54,036 bases of DNA from Bryobacter sp. CoA8 C33 (GCA_019931185.1 JAINDK010000094.1:1-54036); one strand, 5' to 3'; counted from the first letter of the stretch, positions 40,061 to 49,077 are shown. A program made the numbers and translations. Notes: generated from the letters alone by a model not told the origin.

Positions 40061-40816
40061 ATGGACCTCACAACCAGTATTCTCGCCAGCGGGTTGCGTT
40101 CCCGCGCCGAAACCCTCGATCTAGTGGCCAATAACCTGGCCAATAGCGGTACTCCCGCCTTTAAATCCGAGCTCGAACGCTATGCCCTTTACGGCTCCGA
40201 GGAGGCTCTCAGCGCCAACGGCGGCCCTGATTTTTCAGCACTTTCCCCCGATCTACGCAAAACCTGGATCAACTTCGGCCAGGGAGTGCTCGAGGAAACC
40301 GCGCGCGGCCTCGACCTCGCCCTCCAAGGCCCCGGCTATTTCGTCACAGAATCGCCAGACGGCAATTTGTTGACACGCAATGGCAGCTTTCAAATCGGCA
40401 TCGACGGCCAGCTTCGTACCAAAGAGGGATTCAAAGTGAAACTCACTCTGCCCGATGGCCAGCCCCTGCCCCCCAACTTCCGCCTTAACCCGAATCAGTC
40501 TCTCCTATTCGACCGAGAAGGCGTCCTGCGCCAGAACAATCTCCCCGTTGCCCGCCTCGACCTGATGACCATCGAGGATGGTCAAAAACTTGCCAAACAA
40601 GGCAATTCCTATTTCTCTCTCTCCGATACCGCCGCCCTCAAAAAAGCCGCCCAGATCGAGGTCCACCAAGGCTGGCTCGAGAAGTCCAACGCCGACCCCA
40701 CCTCCAACAGTATTCACTTGATCAAAATCTCCCGCCAATTCGAAATGCTGCAAAAGGCCCTCCAATTGCACAGCGAAATGGGGAAGCGTTCCACCGAAGA
40801 GGTCGGACGCGTTTAG
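40061..40816 (+). CDS. flgF: Flagellar rod protein FlgF
   Basis: A 251-residue proximal-rod subunit. N-terminal helix LRSRAETLDLVANNLANSGT, the conserved core motif LDLALQGPGYFVTESPDGNLLTRNG (partly: LALQGPGYFV) and C-terminal helix IHLIKISRQFEMLQKALQL. GGAG lies 6 bases before the ATG. First gene of the plus-strand operon, 9 bases before flgG. Confidence 0.93.
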   Translation: MDLTTSILASGLRSRAETLDLVANNLANSGTPAFKSELERYALYGSEEALSANGGPDFSALSPDLRKTWINFGQGVLEETARGLDLALQGPGYFVTESPDGNLLTRNGSFQIGIDGQLRTKEGFKVKLTLPDGQPLPPNFRLNPNQSLLFDREGVLRQNNLPVARLDLMTIEDGQKLAKQGNSYFSLSDTAALKKAAQIEVHQGWLEKSNADPTSNSIHLIKISRQFEMLQKALQLHSEMGKRSTEEVGRV

Positions 40817-40825
40817 GAAAACATT

Positions 40826-41617
40826 ATGATTCGTGCTCTTTATAGCGCCGGCTCCGGCATGTCGGCCCAACAACTGAATGTCGACAACATCGCTCACAAT
40901 CTCGCCAACGCCAACACGGCCGGCTTCAAGATGCGGCGCGCCCAGTTTCAGGATCTGATGTACCAGAGCCTCGTGCAGCCGGGCGCGGCTGCCGGCGCGC
41001 AAACCAACATCCCCAGCGGCCTCCAGCTCGGCCTCGGCACCCGTACCGCCTCGAACGAGATCGTCTTCACCCAAGGTGACTTTTCCCTCACAAACAATCC
41101 TCTCGACCTCGTCATCCAAGGCAAAGGCTTCTTCCAGGTCCGCCGCCCCACCGGGGAAACGGCCTTCACCCGCTCCGGTTCCTTCCATCTCGACCGTGAT
41201 GGCAATATCGTCACGCAGGATGGCGAGGCCCTTGAGCCCCAGATCACCATCCCCGCCGAAGCCCAGGGCGTGACGATCGGCTCGGATGGCACCGTCAGCT
41301 TCTCTCTCCCCGGCCAAACCGCTACTCAAATCGCCGGCCAGATCCAGATCGCTAACTTCCCCAACCCCGCCGGCCTCAACAGCATAGGCCGCAATCTCTA
41401 TATGCCGACAGACGCCTCCGGCGAAGCCCAGATCGGCATCCCCGGCGGCCAGGAAGGCATGGGCTCTCTCCTGCAGGGCTACGTCGAGCAATCCAATGTC
41501 AGCGTCGTCAGCGAATTCATCAACCTCATCGTGGCCCAGCGCGCCTACGAAGCCAATTCCAAGATCGTCCGCGCAGCCGACGAGATGTATCAGCAGGCCA
41601 ACAACGTAACGCGCTAA
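40826..41617 (+). CDS. flgG: Flagellar distal rod protein FlgG
   Basis: A 263-residue distal-rod subunit with the typical start MIRALYSAGSGMSAQQLNVD, the core LDLVIQGKGFFQVRRPTGET (here LDLVIQGKGFF) and the C-terminal SNVSVVSEFINLIVAQRAYE. Length matches E. coli FlgG (260). The gene overlaps the flgA start by one base (TAATG). Confidence 0.97.
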   Translation: MIRALYSAGSGMSAQQLNVDNIAHNLANANTAGFKMRRAQFQDLMYQSLVQPGAAAGAQTNIPSGLQLGLGTRTASNEIVFTQGDFSLTNNPLDLVIQGKGFFQVRRPTGETAFTRSGSFHLDRDGNIVTQDGEALEPQITIPAEAQGVTIGSDGTVSFSLPGQTATQIAGQIQIANFPNPAGLNSIGRNLYMPTDASGEAQIGIPGGQEGMGSLLQGYVEQSNVSVVSEFINLIVAQRAYEANSKIVRAADEMYQQANNVTR

Positions 41618-42528
41618 TGCCCATACTCCTGCTCCTGCTCAGCCTGTCCGCGGCGCCGCCGTGCCTCGTGCTCAGCCATCCCCAAATCCGCGCCGCCGAT
41701 CTCGCCACCCGCATCGACGCCTTCGCTGCTCTCCCGCCCGAAGCCTCGATCGGCGCCTCCCCCAGCTTCGGCTCCCAAAGAACTCTCTCGGCCGCTCAAC
41801 TGCGCCAGTTCGCTATCAGCCTCGGCCTCAGCGCAACTCCCGCCTGGCCCGACTTGTGCGTCTACCGCGCCGGCGCCTCTCTCAACCAAATCCGCGTCAC
41901 CGAAACACTCCACGAGGCATTCCAAAGTCTGTTCGGCTTTGACTCGGCCGCCAGCGGCCTCACCATTCTCGAAACCCGCCTCGGTCCCGCTCCCCCCGGC
42001 CAGATCATCCTCGAGCGCCAGGGCCTTCAATTCCAATACTCTACTTCAACCTATCTCTGGCAGGGCCGCGTGCAATTGGACCAGCTCTCCGGCCCCCTCA
42101 CCATTCGCTTTCGCCTCCACGCCCGGACCACTCGCCCAGTAGCCACCCGTCCCCTCACCGCCGGCCATGTGCTGGCCGCCTCGGATTGGCGGCTCGAGGA
42201 TTTCCCCGTCCGCCCCGAACTCAACCAAAAGGCTCCCTTACCCACCACCCTCACCGGCAAGGTCCTCCGCCGCTCTCTCCCGAAGGCAAGCCCCATTTCC
42301 ACTCAACTGCTTACCGAGCCGCCCCTCATCGAGCCCGGCGAAAAGGTCGAACTCTGGAGTAGTGCCGGCCAAGCACGGATCCGAACCGAAGCTACCGCCC
42401 GCGGCAAAGCCCGCCGCGGAGAATCCCTCCTCGTTCGCATCCATGAAAACCAGCAACTCGTCCGCGCCGTTGCCGTCGATCCCGGCCGCGTCGAGATCCA
42501 GGCTTCCCCACGAGGTACAAAACCGTGA
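41617..42528 (+). CDS. flgA: P-ring assembly chaperone FlgA
   Basis: A 303-residue periplasmic protein with a signal peptide (PILLLLLSLSAAPPCLV) and, in its C-terminal half, the SAF/FlgA domain: ARTTRPVATRPLTAGHVLAASDWRLEDF and the end motif RGKARRGESLLVRI plus LVRAVAVDPGRVEI. FlgA helps FlgI polymerise into the P ring. The N-terminal 150 residues are divergent. It overlaps flgG by one base and flgH by 4 bases. Confidence 0.88.
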   Translation: MPILLLLLSLSAAPPCLVLSHPQIRAADLATRIDAFAALPPEASIGASPSFGSQRTLSAAQLRQFAISLGLSATPAWPDLCVYRAGASLNQIRVTETLHEAFQSLFGFDSAASGLTILETRLGPAPPGQIILERQGLQFQYSTSTYLWQGRVQLDQLSGPLTIRFRLHARTTRPVATRPLTAGHVLAASDWRLEDFPVRPELNQKAPLPTTLTGKVLRRSLPKASPISTQLLTEPPLIEPGEKVELWSSAGQARIRTEATARGKARRGESLLVRIHENQQLVRAVAVDPGRVEIQASPRGTKP

Positions 42529-43127
42529 AACGCTTCCTCCTCCTGCTCGCTTGCCTCCTACCCGCCCCGGCACAAAACGCCCCCGGCTCCGCTTTCTCCG
42601 AAAGCGGCCGCTACAGCGATCTCGCCACCGACCTCCGCTCCCGCCGCGTCGGCGACATCATCACCATCCTCGTCTCCGACCGCCTCACCGCCTCAAGCCA
42701 AGGCGCCTCGGCCTCCTCCCGCTCCTCGAGCGCAAACGCCAATGTCACCCGCTTCCTGGGTCAACCAGGCCCCCTCGGCGCCCTCCCCAATCTCGCCACC
42801 CTCTCCGGGGAACAAGCCCTCGACAGCGCCGGCAGAACCAACCGCTCCAACGTCCTGACCACCACCCTCAGCGGCCGCATCACCGAGGTTCTCCCCAACG
42901 GCGACCTCGTCATCCAGGCATCCAAGGAAATCGGCGTCAATTCCGAAAAACATAAGATCCAGATCCAAGGCATCATTCGCTGGAATGACCTCAACTCCGC
43001 CAATCAGGTCCGCAGCGACCGCATCGCCATGATGAACCTCCAGCTCAACGGCAAGGGCATCGTCTCCGATGCCATCCGCCGTCCAAATTTCCTCTATCGC
43101 ATGCTCCTGAGTCTGCTTCCATTCTGA
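42525..43127 (+). CDS. flgH: Flagellar L-ring protein FlgH
   Basis: A 200-residue outer-membrane L-ring protein with the FlgH signatures RRVGDIITILVSD and LSGRITEVLPNGDLVIQASK plus IIRWNDLNSANQVRSDRIA. The N-terminus is MKRFLLLLAC; LLAC at residues 7-10 resembles a lipobox, but the hydrophobic part is unusually short, so whether the protein is a lipoprotein as in enterics is uncertain. GTG start, overlapping flgA by 4 bases. Confidence 0.93.
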   Translation: MKRFLLLLACLLPAPAQNAPGSAFSESGRYSDLATDLRSRRVGDIITILVSDRLTASSQGASASSRSSSANANVTRFLGQPGPLGALPNLATLSGEQALDSAGRTNRSNVLTTTLSGRITEVLPNGDLVIQASKEIGVNSEKHKIQIQGIIRWNDLNSANQVRSDRIAMMNLQLNGKGIVSDAIRRPNFLYRMLLSLLPF

Positions 43128-44233
43128 TGCTCTTACTTCTTCTCCTCTGCCTCCTCTCAATCCCCTCCCCGGCCGCCGACAGCAAGCCCATCCGGGTCAA
43201 GGAACTCGTTGCCCTCGAGGGCGCCCGCGACAACCAACTGCTCGGCTACGGCCTCGTCGTCGGCCTCAATGGCACCGGCGACAAACGGCAAACCTTCTTC
43301 TCCACCCAAAGCCTCGCTTCCATGCTCGAGAAGATGGGCGTCCAAGTCAACCCAATCCAGATCCTGGTTCGCAACATTGCCGCCGTCATGGTCACCGCCA
43401 CCCTCCCCCCTTTCGCTCAAAACGGCACCAAGCTCGATATCACCGTCGCCGCCATCGGTGACGCGCAAAACCTCCAGGGCGGCATCCTCATCCAAACCCC
43501 CTTGCGCGCCGCGAATGGACGCGTCTACGCCGTCGCCCAAGGTCCCCTCGTCACCGGCGGCTTCGTCGCCGGCAACCGCGGTAACTCCCAAACCACCAAC
43601 CACCCCACCGTCGGTAGGGTCATCAATGGCGCCATCGTCGAATCCGATGCCCCCTCCATTGCTCCCGGTGAATCCCTCAAGCTCCAATTGCTCAAGGCCG
43701 ATTCAAGCGCCGCCGCCCGCATCAGCGCCGCCATCAATCGCAAATTCCCCCGCCCCGCCGGCCAACCCTCCATCGCCTCGGCAGCTAACCCCGCTCTCGT
43801 TACCGTTCAAACCCCAACAGAATTCCGCGGACGCGAAGTCGAGTTCTTTTCCCTCATCGAAGATCTCGCCGTCCCCATCGACCGCCTCGCCAAAGTCGTC
43901 ATCAACGAACGCACCGGCACCGTTCTCCTCGGCAAGGACGTCACCCTCCGGCCCATCTCCATTCTCCACGGCTCCCTCTCCATCGATATCTCCACCTCCT
44001 TCGTCACCAGCCAGCCCGAACCCCTCAGCCAAGGCCGCACCACCGTCGTGCCCCAGGTCGGCGTCGGCGTCAAGGAAGATAAAGCCAAATCCATCTCGCT
44101 CGGCGCCGGCGCCAGCGTCGATGAACTCGTCCAGGCGCTCAAGCAAATCGGCTCCACGGCCCGCGACGTCATCGCCATCCTCCAAACCCTCAAAACCGCC
44201 GGCGCCCTCGAAGCCGAAATCGAGGTCCTCTAG
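43127..44233 (+). CDS. flgI: Flagellar P-ring protein FlgI
   Basis: A 368-residue periplasmic P-ring subunit. Signal peptide about 1-17, then the conserved VKELVALEGARDNQLLGYGL, VGLNGTGDKRQTFF and LDITVAAIGDAQNLQGG motifs, and the C-terminal TARDVIAILQTLKTAGALEAEIEVL stretch (ARDVIAILQTLKTAGAL). Full length. It overlaps flgH by one base, and flgJ begins 3 bases after its stop. Confidence 0.96.
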   Translation: MLLLLLLCLLSIPSPAADSKPIRVKELVALEGARDNQLLGYGLVVGLNGTGDKRQTFFSTQSLASMLEKMGVQVNPIQILVRNIAAVMVTATLPPFAQNGTKLDITVAAIGDAQNLQGGILIQTPLRAANGRVYAVAQGPLVTGGFVAGNRGNSQTTNHPTVGRVINGAIVESDAPSIAPGESLKLQLLKADSSAAARISAAINRKFPRPAGQPSIASAANPALVTVQTPTEFRGREVEFFSLIEDLAVPIDRLAKVVINERTGTVLLGKDVTLRPISILHGSLSIDISTSFVTSQPEPLSQGRTTVVPQVGVGVKEDKAKSISLGAGASVDELVQALKQIGSTARDVIAILQTLKTAGALEAEIEVL

Positions 44234-44235
44234 CC

Positions 44236-44610
44236 ATGAACCCCATCCAGTTTCAGCCCTCCCCCCTGCGCAACAACCCCAATCCAGCCCCCCCGGATCA
44301 GAAACTCAACAACGCCCTCCAGGAATTCGAAACCCTCTTCGCCTCCACCCTCCTGCGCACCGCCCGCGAGGAATCCGGCTCCGGCTGGCTCGGCTCAAGC
44401 TCCGGCGCCGGCAACGACGGCATCATGGAATTCGCCGAACAGCACATCGCCCGCGCCCTGTCTTCCCAAGGCGCCCTCGGCATCGCCAAAACGATCCAGA
44501 CCTCCCTCGCCAAACGTGATCACCAAGCCCCCGCTCAAGCTCCACGCACCGCCCGGATCGCCGCCGTCAACTCCGGCAACACCTCAAACAAATCCGCGCA
44601 CAAACCATAA
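44236..44610 (+). CDS. flgJ: Rod-binding protein FlgJ (N-terminal domain only)
   Basis: A 124-residue protein with only the rod-binding domain: LQEFETLFASTLLRTAREES then GIMEFAEQHIARALSSQGALGIAK. The C-terminal muramidase domain of enteric FlgJ is absent, as in alphaproteobacteria and many other phyla, so a separate peptidoglycan hydrolase must open the wall. Its last 76 bases overlap the convergent etfA gene; the overlapping Ala/Gln/Ser-rich tail (about 100-124) looks unconserved. Confidence 0.85.
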   Translation: MNPIQFQPSPLRNNPNPAPPDQKLNNALQEFETLFASTLLRTAREESGSGWLGSSSGAGNDGIMEFAEQHIARALSSQGALGIAKTIQTSLAKRDHQAPAQAPRTARIAAVNSGNTSNKSAHKP

Positions 44611-45413
44611 TCCGCCACCTCAAAGATCGGTGCATTCTCATCCCGGTTGATCGCCACCACCGTCTTGGCCCCCTTCATCCCCACCAGATGCTGAATCGCC
44701 CCCGATAACCCCACCGCCACATACAACCGCGGCGCCACCGTCTGCCCGCTGCTGCCCACCTGCCGCTCCATCGGCAACCACCCGTTGTCACAAATCGGCC
44801 GCGACGCCGCAATCTCGGCCCCCAAGGCTGCCGCCAAGTCCTCAATCAGACCCAGGTTCTCCCTCTCCTGAATCCCCCGCCCCACACTCACAATCCTCTG
44901 CGCCGTGCTCAAATCCACCGCCCGCTGCGCCTCGCGGAACCTCGCCTCCGGCCGCTGCCTCACCTCTCCCCCCACCTCCGGCATCTTCTCCACAATGCTC
45001 TCCACCCCATCCCCCACCCCATACGCTCCCGCCTGCAGCGAAACAAACACCGGCTCCCCCACCGCCCGGATCTCCGCATTCAACTTACCCTGAAACAATT
45101 GCCGCGTCGCAATCACCTGCCCCTGCTCCACCCGCATCCGCGTCACATCCGGAATCAACGCCCGCTCAAATCGCGTCGCCAGCTTCGGCGCATAATCCCT
45201 CACCTGATACGTGTGCGGAAACAACACATAGCGAAATCCCTTCTCCCGGATCAACGCCTCCAGTCCCGCCGTATAGCCATCCGCCGTATACTCCCCCTCC
45301 GGCTCCACGCTATGCACCGCCAATCCCAACTCCCCAGCCAACATCCCCGCCGCCCCCAGCGTCTCCGCCGATAACTTATGCCCCGCCTCAAGCACCGCCA
45401 GAATCCCGCTCAT
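44535..45413 (-). CDS. etfA: Electron transfer flavoprotein alpha subunit
   Basis: A 292-residue EtfA. The C-terminal FAD-binding domain is clear: IVSVGRGIQERENLGLIEDL, then GSSGQTVAPRLYVAVGLSGA with IQH, and AINRDENAPIFEVADYG. The N-terminal part is shortened relative to typical 310-320 residue EtfA. With EtfB it carries electrons from acyl-CoA and other dehydrogenases to the quinone pool through ETF-quinone oxidoreductase. The ATG overlaps the etfB stop by 4 bases. Confidence 0.94.
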   Translation of the reverse strand: MSGILAVLEAGHKLSAETLGAAGMLAGELGLAVHSVEPEGEYTADGYTAGLEALIREKGFRYVLFPHTYQVRDYAPKLATRFERALIPDVTRMRVEQGQVIATRQLFQGKLNAEIRAVGEPVFVSLQAGAYGVGDGVESIVEKMPEVGGEVRQRPEARFREAQRAVDLSTAQRIVSVGRGIQERENLGLIEDLAAALGAEIAASRPICDNGWLPMERQVGSSGQTVAPRLYVAVGLSGAIQHLVGMKGAKTVVAINRDENAPIFEVADYGLCADLFEVLPELTAAIRAVRGA

Positions 45414-46165
45414 AACACCCTCGCCTCGTTCTTCAACTTCTCTACCAATTCCCCCACTCCCCCCACCATCTGCGTCTGCTTCAACCGCGGCGGCGGATTC
45501 ACCCCCAACACCTCATAGGCCGGCCGCAACTCCACCCCCAAATCCCCCGCTCCCACCACCTTCACTTCCTTCGTCTTCGCCTTCTTGATCCCCATCAACG
45601 TCGCATAACGCAGCTTCTTGATCCCGGATTGAATCGTCAACACCGCCGGCATCGGCATCCCCACATACTGATACAAACCATCCTCCAGTTCCCGCTTCAC
45701 CCGCAACACACCCTCCCCGATCTCCACCTGCATCACGATCGTCCCATGCGGCATCCCCAACAACTCCGCCATCACCACCCCCGTCTGCCCCGCGCCCAAA
45801 TCGTCCGACTGCAACCCCGTCAAAACCAAATCCGGCCCTTCCCCTCGCGCCGCCGCCGCCAGCAATCGCGCCATCGACAGCGTATCCCATTCCTCCGGCG
45901 CCTCCACCTCGATATGGATCGCCCGGTCCGCCCCCTTGGCCAGCGCCTCCCGCAACGCGCTCCCCGCCCGCTCCGGCCCCGCGCACATCACCACCACCTC
46001 ACCCCCATGCGCCTCCCGCAACTGCAACGCCTCCTCAAGCGCATACGCGTCCGGCTCGTTGATCTCGTACTCCAAACCGTCTTCCTCAATCCACTTGCCG
46101 CCCGCCCCAGCCACAAACTGCGAATCCCGCGCCGCCACTTGCTTGATTGCCACCAGTATCTTCAT
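45410..46165 (-). CDS. etfB: Electron transfer flavoprotein beta subunit
   Basis: A 251-residue EtfB with the AMP-binding and family motifs: MKILVAIKQVAARDSQF, NEPDAYALEEALQLREAHGG, AAARGEGPDLVLTGLQSDD and VKRELEDGLYQYVGMPMPAVLTI (VKRELEDG). It begins 7 bases after fabF in the same operon and forms the ETF heterodimer with the coupled etfA product. Confidence 0.95.
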   Translation of the reverse strand: MKILVAIKQVAARDSQFVAGAGGKWIEEDGLEYEINEPDAYALEEALQLREAHGGEVVVMCAGPERAGSALREALAKGADRAIHIEVEAPEEWDTLSMARLLAAAARGEGPDLVLTGLQSDDLGAGQTGVVMAELLGMPHGTIVMQVEIGEGVLRVKRELEDGLYQYVGMPMPAVLTIQSGIKKLRYATLMGIKKAKTKEVKVVGAGDLGVELRPAYEVLGVNPPPRLKQTQMVGGVGELVEKLKNEARVL

Positions 46166-46172
46166 CCGAACC

Positions 46173-47414
46173 TCAATCCGTGTAGCGCTTGAAGATCAGA
46201 CACCCGTTCGTGCCCCCAAATCCAAAGGAATTGCTCAACGCCACATCAATCTTCATCGCCCGTGCCGCGTTCGGAATGTAATCGAGATCACACCCCTCCC
46301 CCGGCTCCTCCAGGTTCATCGTCCCCGGCGCGATCTGGTCCCGCACCGCCAACACCGTCACCCCGGCCTCGAGCGCCCCCGCCCCGCCTAACAAATGCCC
46401 TGTCATCGCCTTCGTCGACGAAACCGGGATCTCATACGCTCTCTCCCCCATCGCTGCCTTGAATGCCCGCGTCTCAATAATGTCCCCGGCCGGTGTCGAC
46501 GTCGCATGCGCGTTGATGTAATCGATATCGGCCGGCGTTACCCCCGCATCCTTCATCGCATTCAACATCACCCGCCGCGGCCCGTCGCCATCCTCGCTCG
46601 GCGACGCCATATGAAACGCATCCCCGCTCATCCCGTAGCCAATCATCTCTGCCAGAATCTTCGCCCCCCGCGCCTTGGCATACTCCAACTCCTCGAGTAT
46701 CAGAATCCCCGATCCCTCCCCCACCACAAATCCGTCCCGGTTCTTGTCCCACGGCCGCGAAGCCCGCTCCGGATCCTCATTCCGCGTCGACAGCGCCCTC
46801 ATCGCCGCGAACCCCGCCACACTCAACGGCGTACACGCCGCCTCCGATCCCCCCGCGATCATCGCATCCGCGTATCCATGCTGAATCAGCCGGAACGAAT
46901 CCCCCACCCCGTGCGCCCCCGACGTACATGCCGTCGCCGTCGCCGAGTTCGGCCCCTTGGCCCCCGTACGGATCGACACCTGCCCCGACGCCAGATTCAC
47001 AATCGACGCCGGAATAAAAAACGGCGACACCTTCCCCGGCCCCCCCGCCAGCATCTTTTCATGCTCGCGCTCGATCACCTCGAAGCCGCCAATCCCGCTC
47101 CCGATGTAAACACCGATCCGGTCCGCGTTCTCCGCCGTGATCTTCAGCCCGCTCATCGCCAGCGCTTCATCCGCGGCCGCGATCGCCAGGTGCATGAACC
47201 GCCCCATCTTCTTTACTTCTTTTTTGTCAATAAATCGCGTTGGATCGAATTCCTTTACCTCCCCGGCAATCTGGCACGCATGCTGCGACGGGTCAAATAG
47301 CGTGATGCGCGCAATGCCACTCTTGCCCGCGCGCAACGCCGACCACACCGTCTCCGTGTCGTGACCGACCGAGCAGATCAACCCAATACCAGTGACTACA
47401 ACTCGCCGTGGCAA
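46173..47414 (-). CDS. fabF: Beta-ketoacyl-ACP synthase II
   Basis: A 413-residue KAS II that elongates acyl-ACP with malonyl-ACP in fatty-acid synthesis. The catalytic triad is intact: Cys163 (TACTSGAHGV), His303 (NAHATSTPAGD) and His340 (MTGHLLGGAG), with Lys335 (SSTKAM). The start appears to be a TTG at 47414, since no ATG or GTG is available before the conserved RRVVVTGIG strand. It follows acpP by 15 bases, the usual acpP-fabF order. Confidence 0.96.
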   Translation of the reverse strand: MPRRVVVTGIGLICSVGHDTETVWSALRAGKSGIARITLFDPSQHACQIAGEVKEFDPTRFIDKKEVKKMGRFMHLAIAAADEALAMSGLKITAENADRIGVYIGSGIGGFEVIEREHEKMLAGGPGKVSPFFIPASIVNLASGQVSIRTGAKGPNSATATACTSGAHGVGDSFRLIQHGYADAMIAGGSEAACTPLSVAGFAAMRALSTRNEDPERASRPWDKNRDGFVVGEGSGILILEELEYAKARGAKILAEMIGYGMSGDAFHMASPSEDGDGPRRVMLNAMKDAGVTPADIDYINAHATSTPAGDIIETRAFKAAMGERAYEIPVSSTKAMTGHLLGGAGALEAGVTVLAVRDQIAPGTMNLEEPGEGCDLDYIPNAARAMKIDVALSNSFGFGGTNGCLIFKRYTD

Positions 47415-47429
47415 GGGAAAACGCCTGTC

Positions 47430-47666
47430 TTACTTCTTCTTTTTGTTTTCGATGTACTCGATGGCAGCCTTGACCGTTGTGATCTTCTCGGCATCTTCAT
47501 CCGGTACATCGATCCCGAAGGCTTCTTCAAAAGCCATCACCAGTTCGACGATATCGAGCGAGTCCGCTCCCAGATCGTCGACGAACGAAGCCGTATCGTC
47601 TACCTGCGCCTCGTCCACACCCAGCTGTTCCACGATGATTGTTTTTACTTGTTCTCTTACGTCCAT
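47430..47666 (-). CDS. acpP: Acyl carrier protein
   Basis: A 78-residue acyl carrier protein, acidic and helical, with the phosphopantetheine attachment serine Ser36 in [14 protein letters not shown]. The C-terminus ends in a Lys run (ENKKKK). CGGAGA lies about 10 bases before the ATG and TAAAAT sits just upstream as a plausible -10. First gene of acpP-fabF-etfB-etfA. Confidence 0.97.
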   Translation of the reverse strand: MDVREQVKTIIVEQLGVDEAQVDDTASFVDDLGADSLDIVELVMAFEEAFGIDVPDEDAEKITTVKAAIEYIENKKKK

Positions 47667-47706
47667 TGCAGTTTGTCTCCGATTTTAGCAGAGCTATGCT
47701 GTGGAA

Positions 47707-49077
47707 ATGCGAACTCTTCGCGCTTTTACCTTCATCCTGCTCGCCGCCGCCTTCCTCCCGGCCTCCCCCAACCCCCAACGCGCCGGCTGGATCGAGGTCC
47801 GCCTCGAAGGCTCCCCCCGCCAAATCGGCCGCCAACACGCCCTCGCCCTCGCCCCCGAAATCGAAGACGGCCTCCGCGCCATCCAAACCATCATCCTCCA
47901 CGACACCGCCAAGGACTGGGCCTTTTACCGCACCGCCGCCCAAAACATCCTCTGGCCCCGCATCGAATCCCAATACCGCGAAGAGCTCGAAGGCCTCGCC
48001 GAGGGCCTCAAACAAAAAGGCTCCCCCCTCGACCTCTGGGACGTCGTCGCCCTCAACGGCTGGATGGAATTAGCCTGGTACTACGTCCCTGTCTACAACA
48101 AGAAACACGGCCTCCCCACCCCCGCTTCCGTCGCCGCCCCCGAACACTGCTCCGCCTTCCTCGCCACTGGCTCCTTCACCCGCAATCGCAAAATCGTCAT
48201 CGCCCACAACGCCTGGGTCGATTTCGCCATCGGCCAGCGCTGGAACATCATCTTCGACATCCGCCCCAAACAAGGCCAGCGCATCCTCATGGACGGCTAC
48301 CCCGGCCTCATCCATTCCGGCGATGACTTCGGCATCAACTCCGCCGGCATCGTCCTCAGCGAAACCACCATCTCCGGCTTCGAGGGCTTCGACGAAAACG
48401 GCATCCCTGAATTCGTCCGCGCCCGCAAAGCTCTCCAATACGGCAAATCGATCGACGAGGTCGCCACCCTGCTCCGTACCGGCAACAACGGCGGCTACGC
48501 CAACGCCTGGCTCATCGGCGACAACAAAACCAACGAAATCGCCCGCCTCGAACTCGGCCTCAAAAACGTCCACCTCGAACGCACCCGCGACGGCTTCTTT
48601 GTCGGCTCCAACTTCCCCGTCCACCCCCGCCTCATCGCTGAAGAAGCCCCCGGCTTCGACCCCAAGGACCTCTCCTCCTCCCCCACCGCCCGCCGTCTCC
48701 GCTTCGAACAACTCATGGCCGACCACAAAGGCAGCATCGATCTCCCCCTCGCTCAAAAACTCATGGCCGACTCCTACGATTCCTTCGACCGCCGCGATCA
48801 ACCCAGCGAACGCACCCTCTGCGGCCGCATCGACCTCTCCCCCCGCGGCAGCGCCGGCTGGCAACCCCCCTTCGGCCCCAGTGGCGCCGTCCAAAACAAA
48901 GCCGCCGACTCCAGCCTCATCGACCGCATGGCCCTCACCGCCGCCTACGGACCCCAGTGCGGCCCCGCATTCCGCGCCACCGATTTCCTCACCGCCCACC
49001 CCGAATTCAACTACCAGCAACCCGTCCTCCGCGACATGCCCCCCCAGCCCTGGACCCGCTTCCCCTCACCCCGATAA
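47707..49077 (+). CDS. Phospholipase B / peptidase C45-like Ntn hydrolase, secreted
   Basis: A 456-residue protein with a signal peptide (RTLRAFTFILLAAAFLPAS) and an Ntn-hydrolase domain of the phospholipase-B-like/C45 acyltransferase group. The likely autoprocessing nucleophile is Cys148 (APEHCSAFLATG), followed by IVIAHNAWVDF and a Gly/Asn-rich core with GINSAGIVLSETTI. Such proteins cleave themselves before this Cys and hydrolyse amide or acyl-ester bonds; substrates vary widely. ATG at 47707 is preferred over GTG at 47701; TATGCT lies 6 bases upstream. Divergent from acpP, convergent with the cytochrome b gene. Confidence 0.85.
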   Translation: MRTLRAFTFILLAAAFLPASPNPQRAGWIEVRLEGSPRQIGRQHALALAPEIEDGLRAIQTIILHDTAKDWAFYRTAAQNILWPRIESQYREELEGLAEGLKQKGSPLDLWDVVALNGWMELAWYYVPVYNKKHGLPTPASVAAPEHCSAFLATGSFTRNRKIVIAHNAWVDFAIGQRWNIIFDIRPKQGQRILMDGYPGLIHSGDDFGINSAGIVLSETTISGFEGFDENGIPEFVRARKALQYGKSIDEVATLLRTGNNGGYANAWLIGDNKTNEIARLELGLKNVHLERTRDGFFVGSNFPVHPRLIAEEAPGFDPKDLSSSPTARRLRFEQLMADHKGSIDLPLAQKLMADSYDSFDRRDQPSERTLCGRIDLSPRGSAGWQPPFGPSGAVQNKAADSSLIDRMALTAAYGPQCGPAFRATDFLTAHPEFNYQQPVLRDMPPQPWTRFPSPR

